This document shows positions 36,556 through 44,575 of a stretch of DNA of 64,000 nucleotides, piece by piece (position 1 is the first letter of the stretch; each line of letters begins with the position of its first letter). The stretch is taken from contig NZ_CP132312.1 of the NCBI RefSeq assembly GCF_030733845.1, positions 62,001-126,000 on the forward strand, given 5' to 3'. Below the pieces are notes generated by a model. That model was not told the origin of the DNA, ran no database searches, and saw only the letters and a list, made by a program, of their open reading frames with translations. The stretch is from Shinella zoogloeoides (GTDB taxonomy: Bacteria > Pseudomonadota > Alphaproteobacteria > Rhizobiales > Rhizobiaceae). The translations under genes were made by a program, and so were the position numbers.

Positions 36556-37908
36556 ATGCCGGGCGCGACGCTCTCCCGCTGGACCATGTCCTACTTCGCC
36601 GCCGCCTGCCTGATGCTTCTTGCCGGGCAGGGCCTGATGGTCGTCGGCTACGGCTATCCGGCAGTTCCGGTCAGCGCACCGGAAACGCTGGCGCTGGTCC
36701 ATGTCGTCGCCATCGGCTGGCTGAGCCTGCTGATGGTGGGCGCGCTCCTGCAATTCGTGTCGGTGCTTGTCGGCCGCCCGCTGGTCGGCGGGCAGCTTGC
36801 GGCGCCGGCCCTTATTCTGCTGGTCGGCGGCCTCGGCTTTCTTGTCGCCGGCTTCGTCGCGCTTTCGGGGGCTATCGACCTGCCGCTCATCCTGCTGCCG
36901 CTCGGCGGCGGCATGCTTCTTCTCGGCTTCGGCCTGATCGCGGGGCTTCTTGCCGCCACGCTGTATGCGGCGCGGCCCTTGCCGCTGCCGGCCCGCTTCG
37001 TTGCTGTGGCGCTGGTATCGCTTATCGGAGCGGTCCTCGTCGGGGCCGCCTTCACATTGGCCCTGTCCGGCCTCAGCGAGAGCGTAGCGCTCGCCCGGCT
37101 GGTTGCGGGCGGCGTGGGATTGCATGCCATACTTGGCCTCGGCGGCTGGCTGAGCATCACGGCGGTCGGCGTCAGCTATCGCCTGCTCGCCATGTTCCTG
37201 CTCGCGCCGGAGGCGGAACGCCGGACGAGCCGTGCCGTGTGGTGGACGACGGCCCTCGCGGCAGGGCTCATCGCGGCCTGCATCCCTCTCGTGCTTCTCG
37301 CCCTTTCCGGCGTCTCCGTCCTGTTCGCCGCGGCGTTGCTGCTGACGCTGGTGGCGGTGCTGCTCTATGGTGGCGACATCAGGAGCATCTATCGTGCCCG
37401 CAAGCGCAAGCAGGCGGAACTGAACATTCGCGCCAGCTTTCCCGCCTTCGTCGCGCTCGCCATTTCCCTCGCTCTCGTCAACGTGCCTGCGATCCGCGCC
37501 GGCGAGACCGTCGGGGCGGTCGCCTATCTCTTCGCCTTCGGCTGGTTGAGCGGGCTCGGGCTCGCCCAGCTCTACAAGATCGTCGCCTTCCTGACCTGGC
37601 TGGAGGCCTATGGGCCGGTGCTCGGCCGGGCACCGGTGCCGCGCGTTCAGGATCTGGTCGAGGAAGGCCATGCGCGCATCCTGTTCATCGTCTATTATGG
37701 CGCGGTGGCGGTGGCGACATCGGCACTGCTTGCGGATATGCCCGAAATCTTTCGCGGCGCGGTTTGCCTGCAACTCGTCGCGACACTGGCGCTGATGCGG
37801 GAATTCATCCGCGCGCGCCGGCTCTCTATCGTGCCGGCCAGCTTGCGTTCACCCACCGGCATGGTGCGGCCGCATCTTTTCCTGCCCCTTTCCGTTTCAA
37901 GGAGATAA
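36556..37908 (+). CDS. Multi-pass membrane protein of the denitrification cluster
   Basis: The 450-residue protein is hydrophobic throughout with about 12 predicted helices. HVVAIGWLSLLMVGALLQFV, VGLHAILGLGGWLSITAVGV and FGWLSGLGLAQLYKIVAFLT are the most conserved-looking segments; they carry histidines that could face haem or copper, and they loosely resemble the haem-copper oxidase/NnrS fold. I do not assign a function. It is flanked by two DUF2249 genes and ends 3 bp before the second one, so it is translated from the same mRNA. Confidence 0.75.
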   Translation: MPGATLSRWTMSYFAAACLMLLAGQGLMVVGYGYPAVPVSAPETLALVHVVAIGWLSLLMVGALLQFVSVLVGRPLVGGQLAAPALILLVGGLGFLVAGFVALSGAIDLPLILLPLGGGMLLLGFGLIAGLLAATLYAARPLPLPARFVAVALVSLIGAVLVGAAFTLALSGLSESVALARLVAGGVGLHAILGLGGWLSITAVGVSYRLLAMFLLAPEAERRTSRAVWWTTALAAGLIAACIPLVLLALSGVSVLFAAALLLTLVAVLLYGGDIRSIYRARKRKQAELNIRASFPAFVALAISLALVNVPAIRAGETVGAVAYLFAFGWLSGLGLAQLYKIVAFLTWLEAYGPVLGRAPVPRVQDLVEEGHARILFIVYYGAVAVATSALLADMPEIFRGAVCLQLVATLALMREFIRARRLSIVPASLRSPTGMVRPHLFLPLSVSRR

Positions 37909-37911
37909 CCG

Positions 37912-38445
37912 ATGTCCGACGTTTCAACCGGGATCGCACCGAAGGTGCTCGATGTGCGGCCGATCCTGAAGAGCGGCGGCGAGCCGTTCCAGGAGATCAT
38001 GCAGGCGGTGCAGGATCTTGCGCCGGGGCAGGGGCTGAAGCTCGTCGCCCCTTTCCGCCCGCAGCCGTTGTTCCGCGTCATGGAGGGGCGTGGTTTCGAT
38101 CACGAGTCTCGCGAGATTGATAACGGGCACTGGGAAGTGCTGTTCACGCCGCAGCAGGATGCCAAGCCGGTCGAGACGTCCGCCGATGCCGAGAGGCCCG
38201 AGACCTGGCCGGACCCGTCGCTTCATCTCGACCTTGCTGACCTCGATCCGCCCGAACCGATGGTGCGCATCCTCGCCGCCCTCGAGGAGCTCGACGCCGG
38301 CGCCGTGCTCTTCGCGGTGCTCTCGCGCGAGCCGCTGTTCTTGTTCCCGGAACTGACGAAGCGCGGCCACCAGTGGGCCGGCAATTTCGACGATACCGGC
38401 TCGGCCTACCGCATTCTCGTGCGGGTCGGCCGCGCGAAGGAATAG
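37912..38445 (+). CDS. DUF2249 protein, two-domain
   Basis: This 177-residue protein has an N-terminal DUF2249 repeat (VLDVRPILKSGGEPFQEIMQ to HWEVLF, about 12-80) and a second, related region (LDLADLDPPEPMVRILAALE to RILVRVG, about 100-172). Both halves have the alpha/beta pattern of the family. It is the second DUF2249 gene of the module, four bases before the DUF59 gene. Function unknown; a metal, haem or sulfur handling role is inferred from context. Confidence 0.82.
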   Translation: MSDVSTGIAPKVLDVRPILKSGGEPFQEIMQAVQDLAPGQGLKLVAPFRPQPLFRVMEGRGFDHESREIDNGHWEVLFTPQQDAKPVETSADAERPETWPDPSLHLDLADLDPPEPMVRILAALEELDAGAVLFAVLSREPLFLFPELTKRGHQWAGNFDDTGSAYRILVRVGRAKE

Positions 38446-38449
38446 GGCG

Positions 38450-38752
38450 ATGGACGAACAGGAGAAAGCCGCGCTCGCCGGGGATATCCGCAATGCGCTG
38501 CGCATGATCATCGACCCCGAGATCGGCCGCAACATCGTCGATCTCGGCCTGATCTACGACATCGTTGTGGAGGAGGGCGGCATCGTCCAAGTCACCATGA
38601 CCACGACGACGCGCGGCTGTCCGGCGAGCGGCTATCTCAAGGAAGCGGTCGGCAATTGCGTCTGGCATGTGCCGGGCGCCGAATATGCCGAGGTGCACAT
38701 GACCTACGAGCCGCCCTGGACGCCTGACATGATGGAGACGGCGGAAAGCTGA
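38450..38752 (+). CDS. DUF59/MIP18-family iron-sulfur assembly-like protein
   Basis: A 100-residue protein of the PaaD/SufT class (DUF59). It has RMIIDPEIGRNIVDLGLIYD, the characteristic DPE...VDLGLI motif, then TTTTRGCPASGYL with the conserved cysteine used for cluster-linked functions. It lies four bases after the second DUF2249 gene. Relatives help assemble iron-sulfur clusters; here it closes an NO-associated module, so it may repair or build an NO-sensitive metal centre. That role is inference. Confidence 0.85.
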   Translation: MDEQEKAALAGDIRNALRMIIDPEIGRNIVDLGLIYDIVVEEGGIVQVTMTTTTRGCPASGYLKEAVGNCVWHVPGAEYAEVHMTYEPPWTPDMMETAES

Positions 38753-38756
38753 GACG

Positions 38757-38784
38757 AACGGCCCGGAGACATCTCCGGGCCGTT
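38757..38784. terminator. Hairpin between convergent genes
   Basis: AACGGCCCGGAG (38757-38768) pairs with CTCCGGGCCGTT (38773-38784) around ACAT. It lacks a T tract on the plus strand but is the only strong structure between the DUF59 gene and nnrS; it may terminate both or stabilise the 3' ends. Confidence 0.55.
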
Positions 38785-38791
38785 CTAGCAT

Positions 38792-40006
38792 TCAGAGCGG
38801 CGCACGACGCTTGCGGGCGAGGATCGGCGCATATTCCAGGCAGAACAGGCCGAAGGCGACGATCCACAGCAGGCCGGCGGCGGCGTAGATCTGCGCACTT
38901 GCCTCGGGAAGGATCTCGCCGAGCGGGCGCACGAGCGCGCACAGGATCAAGGCCGCATAGGCAGCGACGGTCAGGCGCGAGGCCTTGAGCGGCCGGCCGG
39001 TATGGCCGAGGCTTGCGCGTGTCATCACGGCCAGCATCATGCAGGCGATCGCGCCGACCGACAGGAGGTGCAGGACGGAGCGCTCCTCCAGATAGCCGAG
39101 CGCGCTGAGCCCGATGGCCAGGAGACCGAGCGGCACGAAGGCATAGGCGACGTGAAGGACGGCGAGCACTTTCTCCGGTGCCGTCGTCCAGCCGCGCCAG
39201 CGGTGCAGCCGAATGCAGTGCAGCACGGCGGCGGCAAAACCGAGCCCGGCCGTTGCCGTATGCTGCGGCTGCACCGTCCAGGCGGCGAGCGCACCGAGGC
39301 CGCCGAGAATGGCGACCGTGTCGTAGCGATTGTAGGGCACCGGGAAATCGGTGCGGCCGGACTTGTTGAGCCAGTTGCGGGTGAAGCTCGGTATGATGCG
39401 GCCGCCGACGATCATCACCAGCACGACATAGGCCGCGACGGCAAGGCGCGTCGCCATGTGGACATGGCTGCCGTCGATGACGGCGACATGGAAGATGCCG
39501 TTGGCGACTGAGAGCGCCAGCAGGCCGCCGAGCACCTTCAGGTCCTTCCACTTGCGCCCCGCCACGACCTCGCGCGAGCAGATGGCCAGCAATGCGGGCA
39601 GGAACAGGCCGTCGATTACCGCGGCGGTCGCCACGCCAAATTCGTCCGTCATAAGAAGGGCGATGCGGCCTGCGCACCAGAGCGAGAAAAGTCCGGCGAG
39701 TGGCCAGCCCGAGACGGGCAGACGCCCCGTCCAGTTGGGCACCGCCGTCAGCAGGAAGCCCGCGAGCACTGCGGAGGCGAAGCCGAACAGCATTTCATGC
39801 GCGTGCCAGTTGGGAGCGCCGTAGTCGCCTGCAAGATCGAGCCTGCCGGTGATCGCCCCGATCCACAGGCTCATCGCGACGATGGCCCAGAGGCCCCCGC
39901 CAAGGAAGAACGGCCGGAAGCCATAGGAAAACAGCACCGGGCCCGTTCGGGAAAGGCCGCGCGGGACCGCGCGGCTGACGCGCACTGTGGGTTCGCTTGC
40001 ACTCAT
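38792..40006 (-). CDS. nnrS: NnrS family membrane protein
   Basis: ATG 40006 (with AAGGAACGAG upstream) gives 404 residues. The protein has 12 predicted helices and the NnrS signature FSYGFRPFFLGGGLWAIVAM near the N terminus. Further motifs are NWHAHEMLFGFASAVLAGFL and WTGRLPVSGWPLAGLFSLW. NnrS proteins contain haem and copper, are induced by NO through NnrR, and protect cells against NO-caused iron-sulfur and iron limitation. It is divergent from nirK across a 214-bp spacer with an NnrR-type box. Confidence 0.92.
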   Translation of the reverse strand: MSASEPTVRVSRAVPRGLSRTGPVLFSYGFRPFFLGGGLWAIVAMSLWIGAITGRLDLAGDYGAPNWHAHEMLFGFASAVLAGFLLTAVPNWTGRLPVSGWPLAGLFSLWCAGRIALLMTDEFGVATAAVIDGLFLPALLAICSREVVAGRKWKDLKVLGGLLALSVANGIFHVAVIDGSHVHMATRLAVAAYVVLVMIVGGRIIPSFTRNWLNKSGRTDFPVPYNRYDTVAILGGLGALAAWTVQPQHTATAGLGFAAAVLHCIRLHRWRGWTTAPEKVLAVLHVAYAFVPLGLLAIGLSALGYLEERSVLHLLSVGAIACMMLAVMTRASLGHTGRPLKASRLTVAAYAALILCALVRPLGEILPEASAQIYAAAGLLWIVAFGLFCLEYAPILARKRRAPL

Positions 40007-40064
40007 GATCGTCTCGTTCCTTTGCAATTGTCAGCTCTTTTTAGGGCAGGCGCGGCGCTGCTTC

Positions 40065-40080
40065 TTTGCGAGATGGCAAA
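40065..40080. promoter_or_regulatory. NnrR-type box between nnrS and nirK
   Basis: TTTGCGAGATGGCAAA is a close TTTGCn-N4-nGCAAA dyad, about 148 bp before nirK and 66 bp before nnrS. In rhizobia nirK is NnrR-controlled, so a role at this divergent promoter region is likely. Confidence 0.75.
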
Positions 40081-40220
40081 GAGCAAATGAGCGCCTGCCA
40101 AAATGCCGCAGCAACCGGAAAGGGTAATTTGAGCCATCACAAAGAGGTCGGCGCGAATGCTCCTAAAACGAAGAGGACCGGGCGATACACCGCTCCGTCC
40201 TTTGAATAAGGAGAAATGCA

Positions 40221-41363
40221 ATGACTGAGCAGTTTCAGATGACACGCCGCACCATTCTGGGCGGTGCCGCCTTCGCCGGCGTCCTGACGCCGATCATTGC
40301 GGCGTCGATGGCGCATGCCGAAGGTGGCGCGATCGAAACGAACGCAGCCGCAGCGGCGGCCGACATCGCAAAGCTGGAACGGGTGAAGGTCGAGCTGGTG
40401 AAACCGCCGTTCGTCCACGCCCATACCCAGAAGGCGCAAGGCGGACCGAAAGTCTACGAATTCACCATGACGATCGAGGAAAAGAAGATGATCCTCGACG
40501 ACAAGGGCACCGAGGTGCACGCCATGACCTTCAACGGCTCGGTTCCCGGCCCGCTGATGGTCGTGCACCAGGGCGACTATGTCGAACTGACGCTGATCAA
40601 CCCTGAAACCAACGAGCTGCAGCACAATATCGACTTCCACTCGGCAACGGGTGCGCTCGGCGGCGGCGCGCTGACCGTGGTCAACCCGGGTGAGCGGACC
40701 GTGCTGCGCTTCAAGGCCACGAAGGCCGGCGTCTTCGTCTACCACTGCGCACCTCCCGGAATGGTTCCCTGGCACGTCACCTCGGGCATGAACGGCGCGA
40801 TCATGGTGCTGCCGCGCGAAGGCCTGACGGACGGCCACGGCAAGGAGCTGACCTACGACCGCGTCTACTATGTCGGCGAGCAGGACTTCTACGTGCCGCG
40901 CGATGCGGAAGGGAACTACAAGAAATATGCGAGCGTCGGGGAATCGTATGCCGACACGCTGGAAGTCATGCGCACGCTGACCCCGAGCCACATCGTCTTC
41001 AACGGCGCCGTCGGGGCGCTCACCGGCGACAATGCGCTCAAGGCCGAAGTGGGCGAGAAGGTGCTGATCGTGCATTCGCAGGCCAACCGCGACACGCGCC
41101 CCCACCTCATCGGCGGCCACGGCGACTATGTCTGGGCAACAGGCAAGTTCCGCAACGTGCCCGACGTCGACCAAGAAACCTGGTTCATCCCGGGCGGCAC
41201 GGCGGGCGCAGCCTTCTACACCTTCGAGCAGCCCGGCATCTACGCCTATGTCAACCACAACCTGATCGAGGCCTTCGAGCTGGGCGCCGCCGCGCACTTC
41301 ACCGTCACCGGTGACTGGAACGACGACCTGATGACCTCGGTCACGCCGCCGAGCGGCGCCTGA
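40221..41363 (+). CDS. nirK: Copper-containing nitrite reductase
   Basis: The 380-residue periplasmic enzyme reduces nitrite to NO. A twin-arginine signal (TRRTILGG, residues 8-15, hydrophobic core to about 33) sends it folded through Tat. The type-1 copper ligands are visible: His135, Cys176, His185 and Met190. The type-2 site uses His140 and His175 plus a His from the neighbouring subunit (near [11 protein letters not shown]). The GAGGAAAAG-like NirK core spans about 60-370 in two cupredoxin domains. It leads a nirK-nirV pair and lies downstream of an NnrR-type box. Confidence 0.96.
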   Translation: MTEQFQMTRRTILGGAAFAGVLTPIIAASMAHAEGGAIETNAAAAAADIAKLERVKVELVKPPFVHAHTQKAQGGPKVYEFTMTIEEKKMILDDKGTEVHAMTFNGSVPGPLMVVHQGDYVELTLINPETNELQHNIDFHSATGALGGGALTVVNPGERTVLRFKATKAGVFVYHCAPPGMVPWHVTSGMNGAIMVLPREGLTDGHGKELTYDRVYYVGEQDFYVPRDAEGNYKKYASVGESYADTLEVMRTLTPSHIVFNGAVGALTGDNALKAEVGEKVLIVHSQANRDTRPHLIGGHGDYVWATGKFRNVPDVDQETWFIPGGTAGAAFYTFEQPGIYAYVNHNLIEAFELGAAAHFTVTGDWNDDLMTSVTPPSGA

Positions 41364-41375
41364 CGCCCGAGCACC

Positions 41376-41406
41376 GGATGCGCCTTTTGTTGAGGCAGGC
41401 GCATCC
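41376..41406 (+). terminator. Intercistronic hairpin between nirK and nirV
   Basis: GGATGCGCC (41376-41384) pairs perfectly with GGCGCATCC (41398-41406) around a 13-base loop. It begins 13 bp after the nirK stop and lacks a T tract, so it may be an attenuator or an mRNA-stabilising element that lowers nirV relative to nirK. Confidence 0.55.
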
Positions 41407-41494
41407 TTCCGGGCCGCCGCCGGCGGCCCGGTCCCCAATCGGCGCCCGTCCCGGATGCCGAACAATCGTCCGGGCGAGGTGCAAGGAGGCCGTC

Positions 41495-42409
41495 ATGGCT
41501 ACAGTGACATCGAGACCCGGCCATTCGTGGACATCGCTTGCCTTTCCCGTCCTTCTGCTTGCCGCGCTCACCGGCGTGCTCGCGGTCAAGACGGACCTCA
41601 TCGGCGCCGCGCCGGCCGGCCATGTGCTGGACGAACCGCAGACGATCGAGATCGCGCCGCGCAGCTTTGCCTATCGTGACAGCGGCGAATTCTACCGCAA
41701 CGGCTTTGCCGTCGACGGAACGGTGAAGGCCGTGACCGTCCGCCGTCCGCTCACCATCATGAAGTACCAGGTCACCGCCAGCGACTATGCGCGCTGCGTC
41801 GCCGATGGCGCATGCGCGCCGGCCGAGCCGGGCTTTGTCCCGGCCGACCCCAGCAATACGCCGGCGACCGGCGTCAGCTATGACGACGCGATCGCCTATG
41901 CGGGCTGGCTCAGCGAGCGCACCGGCGAGATCTGGACGCTGCCGAACGATCGGGACCTTGCCTTCGCCGCCGGTTCGCGCTTCCCGGACGATGCGCTCGG
42001 CGTCGACATCAACAGTACAAACCCGGCGGACCGGTGGCTGGCCGACTATCGCCGCGAGGCGGGCCGCAAGGCCTCGCGCGATCCCGTGCCCCAGCCGCTC
42101 GGCCGTTTCGGCGAGAACGAATACGGCCTAGCCGATTTCGCCGGCAATGTCTGGGAATGGACGGCGACCTGCAACCGGCGCGTCAATCTCGACAAGGCGG
42201 CGCGCGTGGTGAACGACGTCTCGTCCTGCGGCATCTATGTCGCCAGCGGCAAGCATCGCGCGGCGATGAGTTCGTTCGTGCGCAATCCGAAGGGCGGCGG
42301 CTGCGCGGTGGGCGTGCCGCCGGACAATGTCGGCTTCCGCCTGGTCAAGGACACGCGCTGGTACGCGCCGCTCCTCGTGGCGCTTCGGGAGCGCGGCGTT
42401 CCGCTCTGA
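41495..42409 (+). CDS. nirV: NirV, formylglycine-generating/SUMF1-like protein
   Basis: ATG 41495 (AAGGAGG upstream) gives 304 residues. A membrane anchor or uncleaved signal (SLAFPVLLLAALTGVLAV, about 13-30) precedes a SUMF1 (FGE-sulfatase) domain, with RPLTIMKYQVTASDYARCV, GVSYDDAIAYAGWLSERTG and GLADFAGNVWEWTATC. NirV accompanies nirK in denitrifiers. Its function is unknown; a role in nitrite reductase maturation has been proposed. The enzyme-type cysteines of true FGE are not all evident. Confidence 0.92.
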   Translation: MATVTSRPGHSWTSLAFPVLLLAALTGVLAVKTDLIGAAPAGHVLDEPQTIEIAPRSFAYRDSGEFYRNGFAVDGTVKAVTVRRPLTIMKYQVTASDYARCVADGACAPAEPGFVPADPSNTPATGVSYDDAIAYAGWLSERTGEIWTLPNDRDLAFAAGSRFPDDALGVDINSTNPADRWLADYRREAGRKASRDPVPQPLGRFGENEYGLADFAGNVWEWTATCNRRVNLDKAARVVNDVSSCGIYVASGKHRAAMSSFVRNPKGGGCAVGVPPDNVGFRLVKDTRWYAPLLVALRERGVPL

Positions 42410-42471
42410 ACTTCCGGTAAGGGAAGAGGCGTGATAGAAGCCGGTGACTTTCACGCGAGAGGAACGCCATC

Positions 42472-43167
42472 GTGAAGATTGACCGGACCGTCGTCCGTTC
42501 GCTCGCCCTGTTCGACAGGATGAGCGACGAGGACCTCGACAGGCTGCTGACCCACGCGACCGCGCGCCGCGTGGCGCAGGGCGACGCCGTCTTCGAGCAG
42601 GGTCAGCAGGCGGCGAGCTTCTTCCTGCTCCTGCACGGCCGGCTGAAGGTGACGCAGGTGACGGAGGACGGCCAGCAGATCATCGTGCGTGTCGTGCATC
42701 CCGGCGATCTCTTCGGCTTTGCCAAGGCCCTCCAGCGATCCGACTATCCCGGCACCGCGCGCGCGGCGACCGAAAGCGTCATCCTCGGCTGGCCGACCGA
42801 TCTCTGGCCGCAATTCGTCGAGCAGAATCCCCGCCTTGCCGTCAGCGCCATGCAGACCATCGGCCAGCGTCTGGAGGAGGCGCATACCCGCATACGCGAA
42901 ATGTCGACGCAGGAGGTCGAACGGCGTGTCGCCCATGCCGTGTTGCGGCTCTCCAAGCAGGCCGGCCGCAAGGAGGGGGAGGGCATCCGCATCGACTTCC
43001 CGATCTCGCGCCAGGACATCGCGGAGATGACCGGCACGACGCTGCACACCGTCTCGCGCATCCTCAGCGCCTGGGAAACCCTAGGCCTCGTCCAGGGCGG
43101 CCGCCAGAAGCTTCTCATCCGCGATATCGCCGGCCTTTCAGCCCTTGCCGACGGCCCGAAGGACTGA
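42472..43167 (+). CDS. nnrR: NnrR, Crp/Fnr-family NO-responsive regulator
   Basis: The gene starts with GTG at 42472 after GAGAGGAAC and encodes 231 residues. An N-terminal cyclic-nucleotide-binding fold (about 10-125) is followed by a dimer helix and a winged HTH with ISRQDIAEMTGTTLHTVSRI (about 178-197). No cysteine occurs anywhere, so it cannot hold the FNR Fe-S cluster; NnrR/DNR types sense NO, probably through haem. It lies 62 bp after nirV and is likely the activator acting at the TTTG-N8-CAAA boxes of this island. Confidence 0.92.
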   Translation: MKIDRTVVRSLALFDRMSDEDLDRLLTHATARRVAQGDAVFEQGQQAASFFLLLHGRLKVTQVTEDGQQIIVRVVHPGDLFGFAKALQRSDYPGTARAATESVILGWPTDLWPQFVEQNPRLAVSAMQTIGQRLEEAHTRIREMSTQEVERRVAHAVLRLSKQAGRKEGEGIRIDFPISRQDIAEMTGTTLHTVSRILSAWETLGLVQGGRQKLLIRDIAGLSALADGPKD

Positions 43168-43281
43168 GGCACGCCTTTCCGCGCCGCCTTCTTTTTTCGT
43201 GGGAACGCACACAAACCGCTTCGCACTTTTGCGTGAACTGTTTTAGGTTTCGCAGCGATCTGCAGCGCGACGGAGGACGTC

Positions 43282-43443
43282 TTGAACGACAACAATGTTC
43301 TGAAATTCGAACCCCGCAAGCCGAAGCAGGAGAAGAAGCCTGTGACGCCGGGGCCGAAGAAGGGACGGATCTGGCTCGCCGTTGTCGTCGTGATCGCGCT
43401 CGTCTGGGCCTACTACCAGTTCATGGCGCCGCAGACGTTGTGA
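43282..43443 (+). CDS. Small single-helix membrane protein after nnrR
   Basis: A 53-residue frame begins at TTG 43282 after a strong GGAGG (43272-43276). The N-terminal part is charged and lysine/proline-rich (NVLKFEPRKPKQEKKPVTPG) and the C-terminal part is one membrane span (GRIWLAVVVVIALVWAYYQF). It ends 28 bp before the GFA gene. The good RBS, codon use and membrane topology support it, but I do not know its function. Confidence 0.7.
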   Translation: MNDNNVLKFEPRKPKQEKKPVTPGPKKGRIWLAVVVVIALVWAYYQFMAPQTL

Positions 43444-43471
43444 ACGGGGCGGGCGCGGGAAGGAAGTGGCA

Positions 43472-43933
43472 ATGGCCGGCACGGAAAAGACGGAAGCCCT
43501 CGACAAGGACATGGACCGGATCCGCGGCGCCTGCCATTGCGGCTCCGTGCGCTTTCAGGTTTGCCTGACGAACGGTCTGCACACCGCCCGCCGATGCTCC
43601 TGCTCCTATTGCCGCATGCGCGGCGCCATCGCGGTTTCCGCAGACATTTCCGGCATCGTCATCGAACAGGGCGAGGCGTTCCTGACCCTCTATCAGTTCA
43701 ACACAATGACCGCGAAACACTATTTCTGCTCTCGATGCGGCATCTATACCCACCACCAGCGCCGCTCCAACCCCAGCCAGTACGGCGTGAACGTCGCCTG
43801 CCTCGAAGGCCTAAGTCCCTTCGATTTCGAGGAAGTTCCCGTCAACGACGGCGTCGCTCATCCGTCTGACCGGAAAGGCGAGAGCGGTCCGGTTTTGGCA
43901 GGGGTGCTGAAGTTCATCCCTGCCGACCGCTGA
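43472..43933 (+). CDS. GFA (Mss4-like) zinc protein
   Basis: The ATG at 43472 has AGGAAG upstream; a GTG six bases earlier is in frame but less likely. The 153-residue protein has the glutathione-dependent formaldehyde-activating domain: CHCGSVRF (Cys21, Cys23), RCSCSYCRMRGA (Cys42, Cys44, Cys47) and YFCSRCGIYTHHQ. Such proteins bind zinc and often act on glutathione adducts. Its place after nnrR may link it to S-nitroso or formaldehyde detoxification, but that is only inference. Confidence 0.87.
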   Translation: MAGTEKTEALDKDMDRIRGACHCGSVRFQVCLTNGLHTARRCSCSYCRMRGAIAVSADISGIVIEQGEAFLTLYQFNTMTAKHYFCSRCGIYTHHQRRSNPSQYGVNVACLEGLSPFDFEEVPVNDGVAHPSDRKGESGPVLAGVLKFIPADR

Positions 43934-44028
43934 ACAGCGCCGCCTGCGAGTGCGTGTCGCACTTCAAACTTGAACCCACCCAGCTACAGTCCTAAGTCAC
44001 ATAAGCTGAATTATGGAACTGAAAACTG

Positions 44029-44190
44029 TCAACCGACGAGGCCGAAGATGACGGCGCTGACGAAGAGGAAGGCGCCGGCGATGGCGATGTTGTTGACGAC
44101 GAACTGCCGCTCGGCGCGGCGTGCCCGACGGGTGCTGACAGGGCTGAAGGCCCCGTAGGTGGAACGGCCGTCGAGTTTCGTACTGCTCAT
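44029..44190 (-). CDS. Small single-helix membrane protein
   Basis: A 53-residue minus-strand frame runs from ATG 44190 (GAAGGGATGATGG upstream) to TGA. The N-terminal half is polar and basic (KLDGRSTYGAFSPVSTRRAR), then VVNNIAIAGAFLFVSAVIFG forms one membrane span. It lies convergent with the GFA gene. It appears real by composition and RBS; family unknown. Confidence 0.6.
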   Translation of the reverse strand: MSSTKLDGRSTYGAFSPVSTRRARRAERQFVVNNIAIAGAFLFVSAVIFGLVG

Positions 44191-44575
44191 CAACCATCAT
44201 CCCTTCTTCGGGAGGCCGTGATGCGGCCTTCTCCAAGGGCGGAACGTCATGTCCGCCCGTTCTCTGCGATGAGTTATATATTATCCCTATAAGATTGGTA
44301 GGGTATTTTTTCTCAATTTCGCCGCAATCGTAAACGCCCGTTTCGAGCTGGTGTCACCAAGGCCAACGGCCCGGCCGCGGTTTGTGCTGTCCGCCGCTCG
44401 CGGGTTGCGGCGCCTGTCTTTCTGAGCCATAAATCCCTCCCCACCTGTCGAGGTCAGCCGTCATTGCGAGCGTTGCGGGCCGTGCGCGATACCACGCCAC
44501 GGTAAATTCTCCCGCGCTCCGGCCAGCCCGGCACCGGACAAGACAATGCGGACCGATCAAAAAGGAGAACGCATC
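44191..44575. other. 385-bp spacer before the AGE epimerase gene
   Basis: No gene is evident. It holds an inverted repeat GGGCGGA...TCCGCCC (44237-44258) and an AT-rich patch at about 44270-44320 that includes CCCTA-N9-TAGGG (44285-44303) followed by a T-rich run. Promoters for the small gene (minus) and perhaps the epimerase (plus) should lie here, but I cannot place them. Confidence 0.5.

Noticed and set aside
44285..44310. CCCTA-N9-TAGGG followed by a T-rich run, as a terminator
   Set aside because: The stem is only five base pairs and no gene ends just before it on the plus strand; kept only as a note in the spacer entry.
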